In this document: one piece after another, positions 12,444-25,245 of the stretch
How the letters are laid out: each line of letters opens with the position of its first letter
Numbering within the stretch: position 1 is the stretch's first letter
Source of the DNA: Dryococelus australis
Lineage: Eukaryota; Arthropoda; Insecta; Phasmatodea; Phasmatidae
Assembly: GCA_029891345.1 (NCBI GenBank)
Contig: CM057009.1
Coordinates: 93,605,416-93,669,415, forward strand
DNA: 64,000 bases
Reading direction: 5' to 3'
Program-made: the position numbers and the translations under genes
The notes under the pieces: model-generated
What the model saw: only the letters and a program-made list of their open reading frames with translations
What the model was told of the DNA's origin: nothing
Database searches by the model: none

Positions 12444-13262
12444 CAGGCCTGCTGTTTTAACGGATTTTATCCATTTTTACGGATTTTTATGGAAAAGTCC
12501 AAACCCATTTTTTTTTTTTTGCACTTTGCTCAAATTGGCTGCTACATACATGTGACACTAACACCTACAGCGATGTCAGTTTCACTGATGCATTTGTTTG
12601 AAATATTCTTACAATAGAGGAGAATAATTAAGCGAAATATTTTCGACATATGTCATTGTTTCAATAGGATATGTTCAAAATATTTTGCTTAGTTATTCAC
12701 TGGTTCAGGTATCACTGGCGAGGGTATACAGTTGTCTAAATATTTCTGTACCTGACTGTATGTTCATATGCAAAGGCCAAGGCCATTATTGAAAAGAAGT
12801 TTTTCAACGAATTGCTGTATTTACACATGCAATCCAAATTTGGTGACTGTGTTTTGCAGTTGGCATTGATATCATAATTGTGAGGAGACGAAAATTATAG
12901 CCGATACAGTCATATAAACAAAAGCATAAGTGGAAGTGGAGAAAAGAATTATCACAGTTTGTACATTCAGAAACCAAAACAACAACAATAAATATGTAAA
13001 CGTCTTTCAAAAGCAAAATATTTTGGACATACACTAATTGAAGCAATGGCGTATGTCCAAAATATTTTGCTTAGTTATCCACCTCCATTATAAAAATGTT
13101 TGAACCAAATGCATCAGTGAAACTGACATGCATCGCTGTAGGCGCTAGTGACGCCACTTTGAACAAAGTACCAAAAAAACACCACTACTCTTTGGGTTTG
13201 GATTTTTCTATTGTGATAAAAATCTGTAAAAATGGATCAAATCCATTAAAATAGCAGGCCTG
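12444..13262. mobile_element. Foldback / MITE-like element with ~220-bp terminal inverted repeats
   Basis: The left arm (12444 to about 12660) is an imperfect inverted repeat of the right arm (about 13040 to 13262), roughly 75-80% similar by eye. Both ends read CAGGCCTGCT inward. Each arm carries the same ordered landmarks: GGATTT, a T-rich run, CAGCGATG, then CAGTTTCACTGATGCATTTG. Near the inner edges AAAATATTTTGCTTAGTTAT occurs at about 12675 and 13056 in the same orientation, and its inverted form at about 12627, so the arm is internally folded too. No transposase is encoded in the ~380 bp centre. Ends beginning CAG are compatible with a hAT-type origin, but no convincing 8-bp target duplication is visible. 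Confidence 0.75.
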
Positions 13263-15990
13263 CTATAGTGGCATTTAATGTAAATGTTTTGCAGGAGACA
13301 GGCAATTATGGATTACATCAGTACTACCTGTATTAGATAATAATCTGCTGTAGGCCACATACCAAGCTGTTCTGTCAGGTTGTAAATCATCACACATGGC
13401 AAAAGCTAACCAAATGACATAGAGGGCTTCTGTAGTTGAACTCACTGTTTTAATTAAAGAAATACTGAAATTTAAAAAAAAATGGAAACATTTTTACTAC
13501 ACAATAAAGTTATTGTTATAGCTTTCCCATACCAATTTTCCAGAAAATAGAAAAGTGTGAAGGGATAAAAAAATTTCAAACTTAGAAATCACATAATTAG
13601 AATTTACGCATAAAAAACATTAACTTGAATTTTTGTTTCTAAATTATTATCTCACATTAGGTTTCAGATCTAAAAACTTGCCTATTTTTTTTTACATAAA
13701 GGTTCAATTAAATGGAGAGCTGTTTAATCCAAATACTATAACATCTGCTTCATCTTAAAAATGCAGAATCTTAAACTATTTCACAGGGAGAGTTCAGATT
13801 AATTTCTTTTCCCTAACTTAATGCTAACATAATGAACCTAAACCAAAATAATATTACATAATTAAATTTAACATTAACCCAATTTACAATAATCAATTAT
13901 GCCTAGCATTCTACCTATTCTCAGGGCAAGACTCAGCCCTAACAAGGCAAGGGCCTAATTAACTGTACTTCTTCAGGCATCACTCAAATCGACCACTGAT
14001 CTCCAGCGTTTGTCTGCCACCCAAATTGAACTAAACAGGAATGAATCAACATCAAATTCTTTTTCATGGACATTACGCCCCAGAAGGGCTCGTGCCCACA
14101 CCAAGATGTGATGAACCGTCTCTCAGCTGGGTCCTTGCTCTAGTCTCCCTGGCAGCTTATATAGAACTTCCCTGATTGACCAAAAACTGGGTATTTTCAA
14201 CCTGCGGGTACATGCCATAGGACTCTGCAGAAAGTGTATGTTTATCAACTTCCAGCTTGCCCATCGCTGGAACAGAAATATTTCCACAAATGAGAGACTG
14301 TCCGGAACTTTACCAGTTATCACAGCAAAAAACTTGATTTCCGCTTGTAATCAAGACACAGGTGTGAATAGCTATCGGTACCTTTGCCTCAGCACACGCC
14401 TTACATGTAACATAATCCACAGTCCCATTTGGCGAGCAAAAAAATTTCTTAAAATATATGCTCAATACTAATGACAACATTTTCAAACATGGCAATATGA
14501 CACTAGATTTGAAGTACACGCAAGAAGTATCATGGCACTTGGAATTTATGGTGTGGTCAGGTGGCTCCTGCTCTCTGGTGACAGTTCAGACAGCTGGTTA
14601 GCTGCATCAGGGGAGAACTAGCATGGACAGCATTGGTGAGGGTCTTATGACATCTCATCTCATTACTCTTCCAGCTCCTCAACCCACATGTTGGTTTCAG
14701 TGTCTGCCAGGGATATATCTGGAGGCCATCATCCCCAGGTCTACTTCCCTGGCTCTCCCTCTTCTGGCTTAACAGGTGTCATTGTCTTGATGCCAAGCAT
14801 TGCCCTCTTCCAGAGAAAGCCAGTGGTATGCTTCATCAAGTTTTGTGACCCTAATGGGAGAGCAATTCGGCATGGCTAGGGGTTACCATCTTTTCTCTCT
14901 CCTCTTCCTTCATGTGTGGCTGCAGTAGTAAGAAAGTTTATGCCATAATGAATTTGGGGATGCTTGGGTGCCAAGCCCACCCTTCCACCTCACTCATACG
15001 GTCCTGTTTGTTGTGGCAGCAGCATCAAGCATGTAGGAGGGATGGCTGGTGTGGCTTTGCAAGGTTATATGTGGGTATTTGGGCTGCCCCCAGCCTCCTT
15101 GGTGTCTTTTGCTATGGTGTCCTGGGGGGCATCTGCCAGTCACATTTTGTCCCTATGGATTTTCTGCCTCCTACTGACTGCACTCTTCACCTCATAAGTT
15201 GTTTGCCCCAGTTGCTTGATTAAATGGCATGGGCTCACCCAGCGTGGAGCTATTGCAACACAGTTGTTCCAGGTGCCTGCTGACAGGAGGTAGTTTTCCG
15301 CATAGATGGTATTTCTCAGCTAGAGTTCAGTAGGGGCCCATAATATTGAAGGTATCATGCGAATCAGATAGCAGTGATGTTCTGGTATGTTCTCGGTCTG
15401 CACCTGCTTGTGATGGAGGTGGGCCTTGTGTTGCTTCTCTTCTTCTGTCTTCAGTGCTTATGCTGGTGGACCAAGATGTGGAAGTTCCTGCCCATTCCAA
15501 GGCAATGGGCATCTTTCTGGTAGCCATGTCTACCCATTTGCACAGGCAGAAGAGAGCTTCGGGCAGATGGGCATCACACTGTTTATGATTGTCCTTCACA
15601 CAGAAATGGAGCTGGACCATAAGTTCCTTATTCTGTTGCTCCATGCAATTCTTATGCTGGTGGTAAACTGCCTTATTCCGCATCAAGTGCAGCCGTGCAC
15701 ACCAACACCTCGAACACTAGCCAATGAACTGGGTTGTATATCAGGATGAACTTAAGGTACCTCTACTAGGATAAGAACTCACTCTGGAAAATAGAGCAGA
15801 CTATTGCTGCTTGAGTATTGCTGGTGGAATAAGCCTTTAACCACAGTAGAACAAGTATATGATGCCCAAGATAAACTGTACAACACATGGGGTACCCTAG
15901 TACGGTCCTGTGAGATCTAGCACAAGGTCTTCGAAAGGCCACATCAGGCAGGTTTTACGGCCCGAAGGCCGGCACACCCTCCATCCTTTC
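13263..15990. other. Non-coding DNA with a GC-richer part (14000-15800)
   Basis: 13263-14000 is AT-rich. From about 14000 to 15800 composition is more balanced and overlapping frames up to 119 codons occur on both strands, none with recognisable domains. The minus frame 15327-15686 is Gln/Glu-rich at its start and could be a decayed repeat-encoded protein, but I cannot name one. Probably old repeat DNA. Confidence 0.4.
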
Positions 15991-16171
15991 GCACTGCATC
16001 TGTACTCAGATGAGTAAGACAGTGCACATCACATTCTCCTCTTCTTTCTTCGGGCATTGACTTTCTTTATGCCCTACATGGTATTCTACCGGTTTTCTCA
16101 GTAAAACCTGCGTCCTCACCAATCAGAGATTTTCTGACTTCTTACATTGAAGCCTTTACCCGAATACCTCC

Positions 16172-19100
16172 TCATGGGTTCTCGGAAAGCTCTTCTCGCC
16201 ACTTAACATACTCTTCAAGCCTCTTACCAATTCTTGTGGTGAACTCTTGCCATAACTTATGAAGAACTTTATCTTTCATGATATTTTTCAATCTTATATC
16301 AATGCCCTTTCTTTCTGAAATTTCCTGGAGCCACTCCTTTATATATTCTATCTTCAAACAGTTTGTGATGACATGCTCCATTGTGTCATCGACTCCACAT
16401 ACATCACATAGCAGAGATTCCACCAAACAGAACCCATGAAGCTTCGTCTTTAAGTTGTCATGTCCTGTAAATAGCTGTGCACTGTAATGGTTCATCGTAA
16501 CCCACAGAGACTTCATCCTTTCTTGAATGGAAGCATCTCAAAGGTGACTCTTCCCTTTTCTGACCTTGACCATCTTTCTTACCATTCCATAATAACTTCA
16601 ATCAAAGGGTCTTATTTTTCTTTCTTACTGGTCTTCCTTTCCATGCTTTCTCAGCCATAATTCCACGTACTTTGACCAATAGGTCAACTGGCAACACTCC
16701 TGCCAATACTGGAAGTGCATCACTGGATACAGGCCTGTATGCCCTTGTTACTGTCAGCAGTGCCACCCTAAGAGCATTGACCAGTTTCCTTTCATACTTT
16801 TCCAATTGAGCTCTGTTATACCACAAAACAGTGCATTATGCAATAATAGCTTCAAACACTGCTTTATAAATTGTCTTCAAAGTGTTGAGACCTAATCCCC
16901 AACGGCTATTGTCAATGATTTTCAATTTTTGAACCACAACAATTGCCTTTCTAGAAACATATTCAATACGTTTGAAATAACTATTCTTATCATCCAGAAT
17001 GACTGCTACATATTGTATCTCACTCATACGTTATACAAATTCCCCACCAAAATGCACAGTTGGTGGCCTGTCTAATCTTCCCTTCAGCAAGAGAATAGCT
17101 TGACATTTTCCATGATGTCAGCAGCTTTTATCTCTAGTTCTCTTTGTGCTTTTCCTGATATTTAAGTCAGTGAGTCATCAGCATAGCCAAACACCGTACA
17201 GCCCGGCGGGAAAACTCCAAAAATCCATCGAAGAGAATGTTCCATAAAATAGGTCCAAGGATCGATCTCTGGGGACATCCCTTTGTTATCCTCTTCTTGA
17301 CCTGTACAGTCTTAGACATGTACAGCTCCATCTGTCCTGGAAATAATCTAGGATTACTTTATAGATGTTTGCGGGACATCCCTTTATCTTTAGCTGGTGC
17401 ATCACCTCCGGCCACCAAGCATTGTCAAAAGCACCTGTGATGTCAAGAAATATGCCCAATATGTATTTGTCATTGCTATCAGTTATGTATTTCTTGATAG
17501 CACACAACACAAAATCTGTTCCTTTACCTTTACAGAACCCATAATGTTTTTCATTAAGTTTCCCTTCAACTTCTAAAACTCCAACCAATATTCTGTTTTT
17601 CAGCCTTTCATAAACTTTGCCTATGACCGGAATCAATGTCAGTGGTTGGTAAGACTTGGGATCATCACGCTCTTTTCCATTTTCTTTATACAAAATCCTC
17701 AACAGTCCCACCTCCCATAGGGCAGGAAACACTCCGTCCTTGAGACAATCATTCAAAATCATCAGAAGTGCTTATTTTATCCTTGAAAAGGTCTGTTTTA
17801 ATATTTAATCTCTAATCCCCTCAATACCAGGAGACTTCCCATTTTTCATGTTATATGCCACAACTGTCAGTTCTTCCATATCAAAATCAGGTTCATCCTG
17901 TTCTTCTGGACATATGATCATGGTCTGCCTCTTAGCAGAGTGCTCCTCCCCCTCACTAGCTTGGGAGTCATCTGGTAGAAGAGTTTCAAGCAAAAACTCC
18001 AATGAGTCAGTAAGGTCAGTGTAAGTTTCTCCATTAATCTTGACACAAGGTGGAGGTGTCACTCATTTCACCTTTCTTGCAGCCAGCTTGTATGCTATTC
18101 CATATGGATCTTTGTTACCAACCTTGGTAACAAACTCCATCCAAGACTCAGTTTTCTTTCGCTGAACCGTAGTGAAGTAACACTGCTTCTTAATTTTTAG
18201 TTTTGCGCTAAACCTTCTCTTTCTTCTCCTTTTATGCAATCTAGTCTCCTTCTCAGCTTCCTTAGTTCTTTCCTTTCTTGCTCCAACTCTAGCTCCCATC
18301 AGGAAAGGTTTAGAAGCCCATGCCTAGTCTTTTTCAGGGTCCATCCACACCCCCCTTTAATTACACTTGAGAGTGCATTAATTCTTTCTTCCAGATTACC
18401 ATTGTGCCAAATTTCCCCATTCATATGTAGTTTCTCCAAAAAGACGATCAAATCTTGCCCAGTCTGCAGTCTTGTGAACGTATCTTGCTTAGTCTTCGAC
18501 CTCATCCATGTATGTCATGTCTTCATCATCAGTCGAAATTTGAAGAATTATCAGTCGGTGATCACTTGCACTGTCCTCCGTGACTTCCCAATTCCTGATG
18601 TAACCTCTGGCTTTCTCATTACATAGCGTGCCGCATCAATGTATGTCTCACTCCTATGAGCTTGTGAAATATATGTTGGCAATTCGCTATAAACGTTTGT
18701 CACTTCAAGATCATTAGCCAGTCTAAACTGGCGTACTAATTCTCCTCGTTCATGAGTACCAGGAGAATGCCAGAGTTCCAACTTGGCATTTACATCTGCT
18801 CCGATCACCATTGGCCCATCCCTTAGAACATCTATAATTATTTCCCACCTATCAAGATGTTCTTGTGTCCCTTCACTAAACTGAAAGTATGAGGAATATA
18901 CCCAGATCTGCAAAGGTCCTTTCTTAACTTGTGCACACACATGATGTGTGTTGGATACACTTGTAAGTACCATAACATCCATATCCATTTTCATCCTCAA
19001 TACTCCAGCATGTGGGGAGACACTCTACATGTCTATACAGAGCCTTTAAGGGCAACCACATCTTCGAATGGGACATATGGTTCCTGGTTCGTGGAACAGT

Positions 19101-19282
19101 ACCAAGTCCAGCTTCTGCTCCACAACAATCCTGTTAAGCTCAGAGGTGCCAACTGCTGACCTTTGCAAATTTATTTGCCCACATCTTATTATATTACAGT
19201 CCATAATCAGTTCTGGCAAGTTCCACTGTCAGAGCTCTCTGATATGCGAGACACTCCTTAGAATCAACATGATGGTCATGAT
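16172..19282 (-). pseudogene. R1-clade LINE ORF2 (endonuclease + reverse transcriptase), broken
   Basis: Going downstream on the minus strand: endonuclease start INLQRSAVGTSEL...LVLFHEP (about 19185-19080, the usual Gln of QEP is His); endonuclease core with VIGADVNAKLELWHS (18551-19000); pre-RT segment ending KNGKSPGIEGI (17805-18062); RT fingers and palm with LDITGAFDNAWWP (17286-17762); the FGYADDSLT catalytic motif at about 17163-17195 in another frame; thumb region (16836-17027, 16602-16826); and a C-terminal knuckle C-x2-C-x7-H-x4-C (16172-16516). The enzyme would nick target DNA and prime reverse transcription there. At least six frame breaks are needed to read through. Confidence 0.87.
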
Positions 19283-20740
19283 TCAACATTTCTCTGCATA
19301 ATCCTTATTATTCTTATGAGGACAATCCTCAAATTTGTGCCCTTTGGCTGCACTTCGGGAATATGGCATTTCCACATTATATTTCTTTGCAATGTAACGC
19401 AATTGTTGGCATTTGTAGCACCTGGTGATAGATATATAATCCCTTACCCTACAATTCTCATAGCCAACAAATATTCTTCCCATATTAATTAAGGAACCTC
19501 TTAATTTGGGGCCACGCTCTGTCACAATGTTAACTCTGTCAGCTTCCCTTTTGCCATTCCTGTAACTGACTTTTAATTTGTCCTCGAATTCCTGCATAGA
19601 CTTAAACTTATTTCCAAAATTCAGACAATAGATGGTCTCCACCAGCCCATCCGTATCTTCTTCTCGAGGTAGGTCATAGATGATCACCCTTGGACCTCTA
19701 TTTTTCTGTGACTTCAACTTTAATCCAAGTTGCTTAATTTTCTCTTGGTTCTTTAATTTTTCCAAGCTTTCATCATCACCTACTTCTATGAGGATTCCTC
19801 CTCTTCTAATTTCCTTTATATTTTTTATTTTCAATCTGTCCTCTTTTAGATTGAAATGGCCCTTAACCTTTTCCTTGACTTGTGTGCTAGTTGGGCCGTC
19901 CTTTTCAGGATATACCAGCACAAACTTATGGGCGGTTTGGGTATGATTTCCTTATCCTTCGCTATTTGCGCATAACTCTTAATTCTTGGCACAGTGGTGC
20001 TGTACACTTTAGAGTTCTTGATAAGCAGCTAGTCCACCATGCAATTCCCAAGCTCTTTAGCTTCAGCATGAGTATTTTCAAAACTCTTAGTTATATTTTG
20101 TATGAAGTTACCTTCTTCCAATGATCAAATTTCCAGTATTTCTTGCTCAAATTTCAGTTTTTTCTTGACTTTCAATTGTTCAAAGCCTTTAAAACCATCT
20201 TGTTGTGAGGTCAAGCATCCAGCCCCAGGCATTTTGATGATTTTCCATGCTTGCCAACTCGTACAAACTCTTGAGCCTTCCTTTTGGCACTCCTTAAATC
20301 TATGCCATCTTCATCTTCAGATGAATTTGGAGAGTCTTCCTCTTCGTTTTCTGACTCTTGTTGGCTATGGAGTACACCTTGTTCTGTTCCAATAGACAAA
20401 TATGAATGTTCATCTTCGTCTTGGCGTACCTGAACTTCCTCTTCCTCTTCATCATAGATGTCTGTAATCCATGATTCTATGACACTCCTCTCTACTCCAT
20501 TAATTGCATACCATATCTTATGATGGCATTTGGAGTTCATTGAAACTGATCCCAATCAAACACCTTGTCCATTAGTCGGTCTGTAGCAGCCACCGTTACT
20601 GACTTTGGCTCTTGTCCTTGTCCCAAATGGTCATTCAAATCTCGCCTTTTGACCTTGAAGAGTTTCTGCTTCACTACTGGGTTAAATATCAAAACATCCA
20701 TTACTGTAGATTTCACCCATTTAAACAGGCTGCTTTTCAA
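19283..20740 (-). pseudogene. R1-clade LINE ORF1 (nucleic-acid-binding protein), broken
   Basis: The start is taken at the Met at 20740 (KSSLFKWVKSTVMDV). The middle part (20555-20211) is highly acidic (EEEEEVQ, ENEEED) and the C-terminal part (19921-19283) is a basic globular region with GILIEVGDDESLEKL, like the RRM-type fold of LINE ORF1 proteins. It ends in CYKCQQLRYIAKKY, where the His and last Cys of a CCHC knuckle are replaced by Tyr, followed by a second Cys-rich stretch (DCPHKNNKDYAEKC). The product would coat LINE RNA. At least two frame changes (near 20540 and 20000-20200) separate the pieces. Confidence 0.75.
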
Positions 20741-20830
20741 ATATGTTTTAATGCTCTTGTATCTTACAAGTCAAGTCTAGCACTGTGTTCACCACCACAC
20801 ACTTGAGTGCTCTTGTTTGCACAAGTCCAA

Positions 20831-22489
20831 CAACAACAACAACACCACACTTGCAATTTTATTGATCAAATTAGCCCCAGTACAAGTAACTGTAACAGTT
20901 CAACATAAATCCTAACATAAACACATCTTCATACAAAGTCCATACAATACCTATCTTCTATAGCCCTTAAAGTGAGAATTCAGATCTCTCAGGGTCGAGG
21001 CCTGAGGGCCAGCGACCAACACTGTTTCTTTGCACCCTCTTTGCCGTCTGCGTGGAATAGTTTTCATGAATTATGGCAACACACAGATCCCTTAACGTGT
21101 ATCCATTTGACTAATAACCACGCAGTCCGTAGATCCACCCGACCAGAGGTGGGATGCCAGTGTCCCCTTCAATGTACTGCTAATTTATTACATGTTAAAC
21201 TTGCAACAATTGACTCAAATCAATTCAAATTCGCCTTCGTGGAACTGCTTCACAAAGGTGGTTTCGCAGGGTGACACACGGGCAGTACCATGAGAAAACC
21301 TTGGCCACATTAGGCAGTAGGATAGATGCTATTTCTCTCCATTCCTGTGCCTGACTTCTTCATTTAACACTTTGCACACATGGATGTACATTTGGCTGTG
21401 TGTACCACTCCAAGCCAGTGGAAGTGGGTGACCACAAAGTGTCCTACTGTTGGTGGGGAGACGAAAGGGTCAGATGAATCAGGGATGGCTATATGAAGGT
21501 GTGACTGACCACATTGTCCACAAGACCAGCCAATGTCCAGTTGTTTACGCCCAGGGTTATCTGCAGCAAATTGCTGACTGACCTCATAACATGATCCAGG
21601 TATGCAGGCTGGGTCAGTATCAATCCAGTGATGTCAGAATTGGAGACCTCAGGGCAGCTCAGTGTTGGTCAGATGCCCTCTCCCCTTGGTTTTCAGTCAA
21701 CTTATTCACCCATCTCAGACAGTCCTGGTGTCAGTGGGAAGATGGAGCAGGGCAGTTGCAGCACTACAATGGGTAGTGGTCCGTCCCACCTTGCGGTGGT
21801 GTTGGTTCTGAAGCTGGTCTGCCATTGTAGGAAGCCTCAATGGGCTAGGTCCTGGGAAATTGGTTATTATCTGGTCGCATGCAGATCGGCCCTGGGTAGG
21901 CATGGCTCTCCCATTGATGATCATTACCCCCAGGCAGATCATCTGATGCACAGCTTGCTCTGCTGTTATGTTCTAGCCCATGTATGTCACAACAGATTTC
22001 TTGGCACTGATGGCAGAAACACTTGAAGTGCCTTGTGGAGCTGTTTGGTGAGGTTTGGGAGGGTCTCCCATGGAAAACACTGTGGAAGTGAGTTTCCATG
22101 TCACAAAGTATCTGTGGATTCTTGTGCGCTCTGGGTTTCACCATAGAATTTCTTGTTACATTTAGTGTGCATATCCACGTCAGATAAATGGTTGCATAGA
22201 ACATTGGTGAGATCGTTCCAAGTTGTATCAAGGTGCTTCTATATGTTTCATCAATCCTACACTGGTGTGCGAAGTTGTGCTTCCACACATTCTGCCAACT
22301 TGGCATCCGGTACTTTATAATGGGTGAGTCGCTCTGCTCAATATACTAAGGAAGTGCTTGAGTCCTCCGTGCCTCTACTGGCAAAGTCCGGTAATGCTAT
22401 ATGCCCCAATGGATCTATCTTTGTATCAGCAATGCAAGCCCCATACACTGTGGTGAAGTGTGACACTGTTTGTAGGGGTAACTAAAGAT
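20831..22489. other. Unassigned GC-moderate block
   Basis: Composition rises above the AT-rich background from about 20960. Overlapping frames on both strands (largest 22306-21845, minus, 153 codons) show no domain I can name. A short (CAA)n run lies at about 20827-20846. The block ends abruptly where the left arm of the large inverted repeat begins, which suggests an older repeat flanking it. Confidence 0.35.
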
Positions 22490-25245
22490 CCAGTATCCCC
22501 CTCCCTCAAAAAATCCTTCCTTTTGTTAACAATGATACACGAGAAATGGAAAAGCAGTGATTTTACTGAAAAAAGTATTTGGAAACTATAGAAATTTGTT
22601 TAAGTCAGCCTGTTTATTTTGTACATCTCATAATGTGTAGATTATACACGGTGACTCCCTGCGGGCTACACCTATGACGATATATTTTAATTTGCAGAAA
22701 AATGCCAATAACGCCATTGTTGTAATATATGTTAGTGACACTTTCAACCAGGCACCAAATTTGCAATGTTTTATGGTCTCCGATGTCATAAAATCACCTG
22801 CCATATTAACAAGTTCAACTAAAAATTAAAGATATTGTTAAATTTTTTAATTACTCCTTTCCTTTTTGAGTATTAAATACAGAGAGGACCAGAATTTGGC
22901 CTTTTTGTCTGTGTATTTAGACATGCAGTTGTGGAAGTACTCAAACAAAATTTACTCATGCTCAAAACAAAATTTACTGATGCCCATTTCTTAATCTGAG
23001 CAGTGGATGACTCATGAGGGCTGTGCATTTTGCTGTCAAATAGAAGCTCAATTACCAGTGATATGCAGTGCACTGACTCACTTCACGTATCCCATGCAAC
23101 AATCAGTTCTTAAGGATCTCGTAGTGTATAATGCAACACTTGCTGTAATTTTTATATTCCAGCCTTATTCTGCTTTTTTTATGGTGAAAATGTTAATTGT
23201 ATAATCATTGAAAGATTGTCTGTGACACATTTTCTACAGTAGATATTTTTATCATGCTTAGAAAGGGCAAGAGCTGACAAATTATCCTGCCTCTAATTGT
23301 TCTTCAAATACAGTTTTTTATTAGCTTTAATGTGAAAAAAAAACCTTTTGGCAGAAGCATTTGTAGCTGGGAGTGACATAAGCGTTATAAGTATATGTTT
23401 CTGGGAATAGGTCACTTGGTCCTGATATTTTTAATAGCCATGAAGATAAGTTAACTGTTTTTGTGCGTGTCACTGTCTGTGAACATGGTGTGCAACTCAC
23501 TCCATAAACTTATAAAGTCAAAAAATTTCTGTAGTTTTGGAATTCCAGCAATTTGGTGCAGTAGATTCAAAGTTATATTTTCAATTATTTTAAAAAATAT
23601 CTCAACCCCTTCCTTTCCTCGTCTGTGGAAGAATCTATGCAACCATGTTTTCCACTGTTTTATGCACTTTACAGACTGAGCAAGAATTAGATTTTTCTTG
23701 TGAGAAATGAAAAAAAAAAAATATTTGAGCACATATGACTTGTATTTTTATTCGCAATCCAGAATGTTGTCTGGCAAATGCTGCAGCTTTGCGTTACTAA
23801 CTTCTTTAAACAGTTAAAGTGTTTTTAAATTTTGACATCATGTTGATAGAAACCTAAGACTGTTTGATCACCACCTATGTCAGTAAAATTCAAAAATCTT
23901 TTCTCAACTTTTTTACTTTTTTAGATGTAGCATAATACTACAGACAACTGTGATTTATCTGTTATGTCTGTTGTCTCAACTACAATGACTACATATTAAA
24001 AGAGGCATGTGATATTTCTTTCTTAATTTTACTCATCATTAAATCAGACCATGAAAATATGTCTTCTTGAGTGTCATAGGACAAACCTGTGATACTCTAG
24101 GTGAATTTTTAGCTTGGTGTCATAATCAGCCAGTTCATTCAAGAATTCTATATAAATTCCCTTGTTTGAGTGTAGTGGTAGACTTGTCATTATTATGAAA
24201 AGCCAAATCTTGTTTTTGTAAAAAAAATTTAAAAAGTTCTCTTATCAAATGATTCACGATCCACATGTTTTTCCTTTCTCATTATTCTTCTTAATTTTGA
24301 GAATATACTAACATCATAATGCAACTTCAATAGGTACATGTTTTACTAAACTGTATGAGATATTTTAAACATAAAATTTAGAAAATTTGTGCCATTTTTA
24401 TACTTTCTATAGATTATTTAAAATTATTAAACCATACAGTATCCCATGCCATTTTTTCTTTTTAAAATAATATGTAAATCGAAGAAAATGTTTTATAACT
24501 TTTTTGCAGCCACTCAACCAAGTATTATTTGTATAAGTATGTGGATGAAAATGTATTTTGTTTGGTAATTTGAGGGGAAGAATAGACTTGCTTTTAGCAA
24601 TTGTTATATTTTTTTCTTCAAGAGATAGAGCACTGAATGGAATGTTTTTCAGTTTTTCTATAAGACATGCACATTTACTCACACAAGAATCTTCTAAGAT
24701 TGTTGATACATTGTTACCTTAACATCCAAGACTTGAGGTATCGCTGGAGTTTTCTGGTTCTTGTGTGAAAGTTACTTTAACAGCAGAAGCCCTTTTATAA
24801 TCCAGCACAATGCGCAGACGTACATCACATTTAATGCACATTGGAATGAAGTTAAAATTCCTTTTTTTTTAAATGCTGCTAATGTATACTCTGTCTCCCA
24901 TTAAGGAATTAGATATATTGTTGAAAAGTTATCTTTAAGCTTGGTTAAAATTGAAAAATCACATTTACCTACAGTAAAACTGTATGTGCCTTATAGTTCA
25001 CTTTTTACATTACTGGAAGAACTACTTCCACAGTATAAGAAATTAACCGTGCATCCACTCAGTTCATTTTGTTGTCCATAGAGTGAGACACTGGTCTGTT
25101 GGAGAAGGCCATTTATATATGTCAATAAAATTTCTGGAAATATATACAAAAGCCATTTCTTTTTACAGGTCATTAAAAAAAATAAAGCTCAGTTATGCAA
25201 GGGAAGTGCTGCTTCCATAGCTTCCATGGAAGTTTCGCTACTGCC
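22490..25245 (+). repeat. Left arm of a large inverted repeat
   Basis: This ~2.75 kb stretch recurs in reverse complement at about 29165-31825. Anchors seen in both: the outer edge (poly-C/CT run then CTTCCTTT near 22495 against AGGAAGATTT near 31790), TGTACAAAATAA near 22615 against 31685, CACTGTCTGTGAA near 23469 against 30865, TTTTGTTGTCCATA near 25068 against 29357, and CAGTTATGCAAGGGAAG near 25191 against 29194. Similarity is roughly 75-85% with indels. Short minus frames (23451-23732, 24407-24682) exist but match nothing known. It is either one arm of a giant foldback element or one of two opposed copies of the same element. Confidence 0.85.

Larger units (their letters stand above)
15990..20830 (-). 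mobile_element. Degenerate R1-clade non-LTR retrotransposon (LINE)
   Basis: Read on the minus strand, this is a nearly full-length LINE. ORF1 with an RNA-binding, knuckle-like C-terminus (20740 to 19283) is followed by ORF2 with apurinic-type endonuclease (about 19185-18550), reverse transcriptase (about 18060-16600) and a C-terminal CCHC knuckle (16516-16172). The LDITGAFDNAWWP block in the RT and the RAYRPVSSDALPVLAGVLP block after it are hallmarks of the R1 clade of arthropods. Many stops and frameshifts break both ORFs, so the copy is dead. The 3' end lies near 16000, without an obvious poly(A); the 5' end is near 20830, where a (CAA)n run occurs. Confidence 0.88.

Noticed and set aside
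12850-12890. Short GID-containing stretch considered as the missing SIK UBA exon
   Set aside because: It lies inside the foldback element, the following residues do not fit, and no donor site is in phase.
15327-15749. Overlapping frames of 107-119 codons on both strands
   Set aside because: No recognisable domain on either strand; described only as unassigned repeat-like DNA.
18234-18626. 130-codon + strand frame
   Set aside because: Antisense shadow of the R1 LINE ORF2; the minus strand carries the conserved domains.
21845-22306. 153-codon minus frame in the GC-moderate block
   Set aside because: No motif of any family, and strongly open overlapping + frame; not supportable as a gene.
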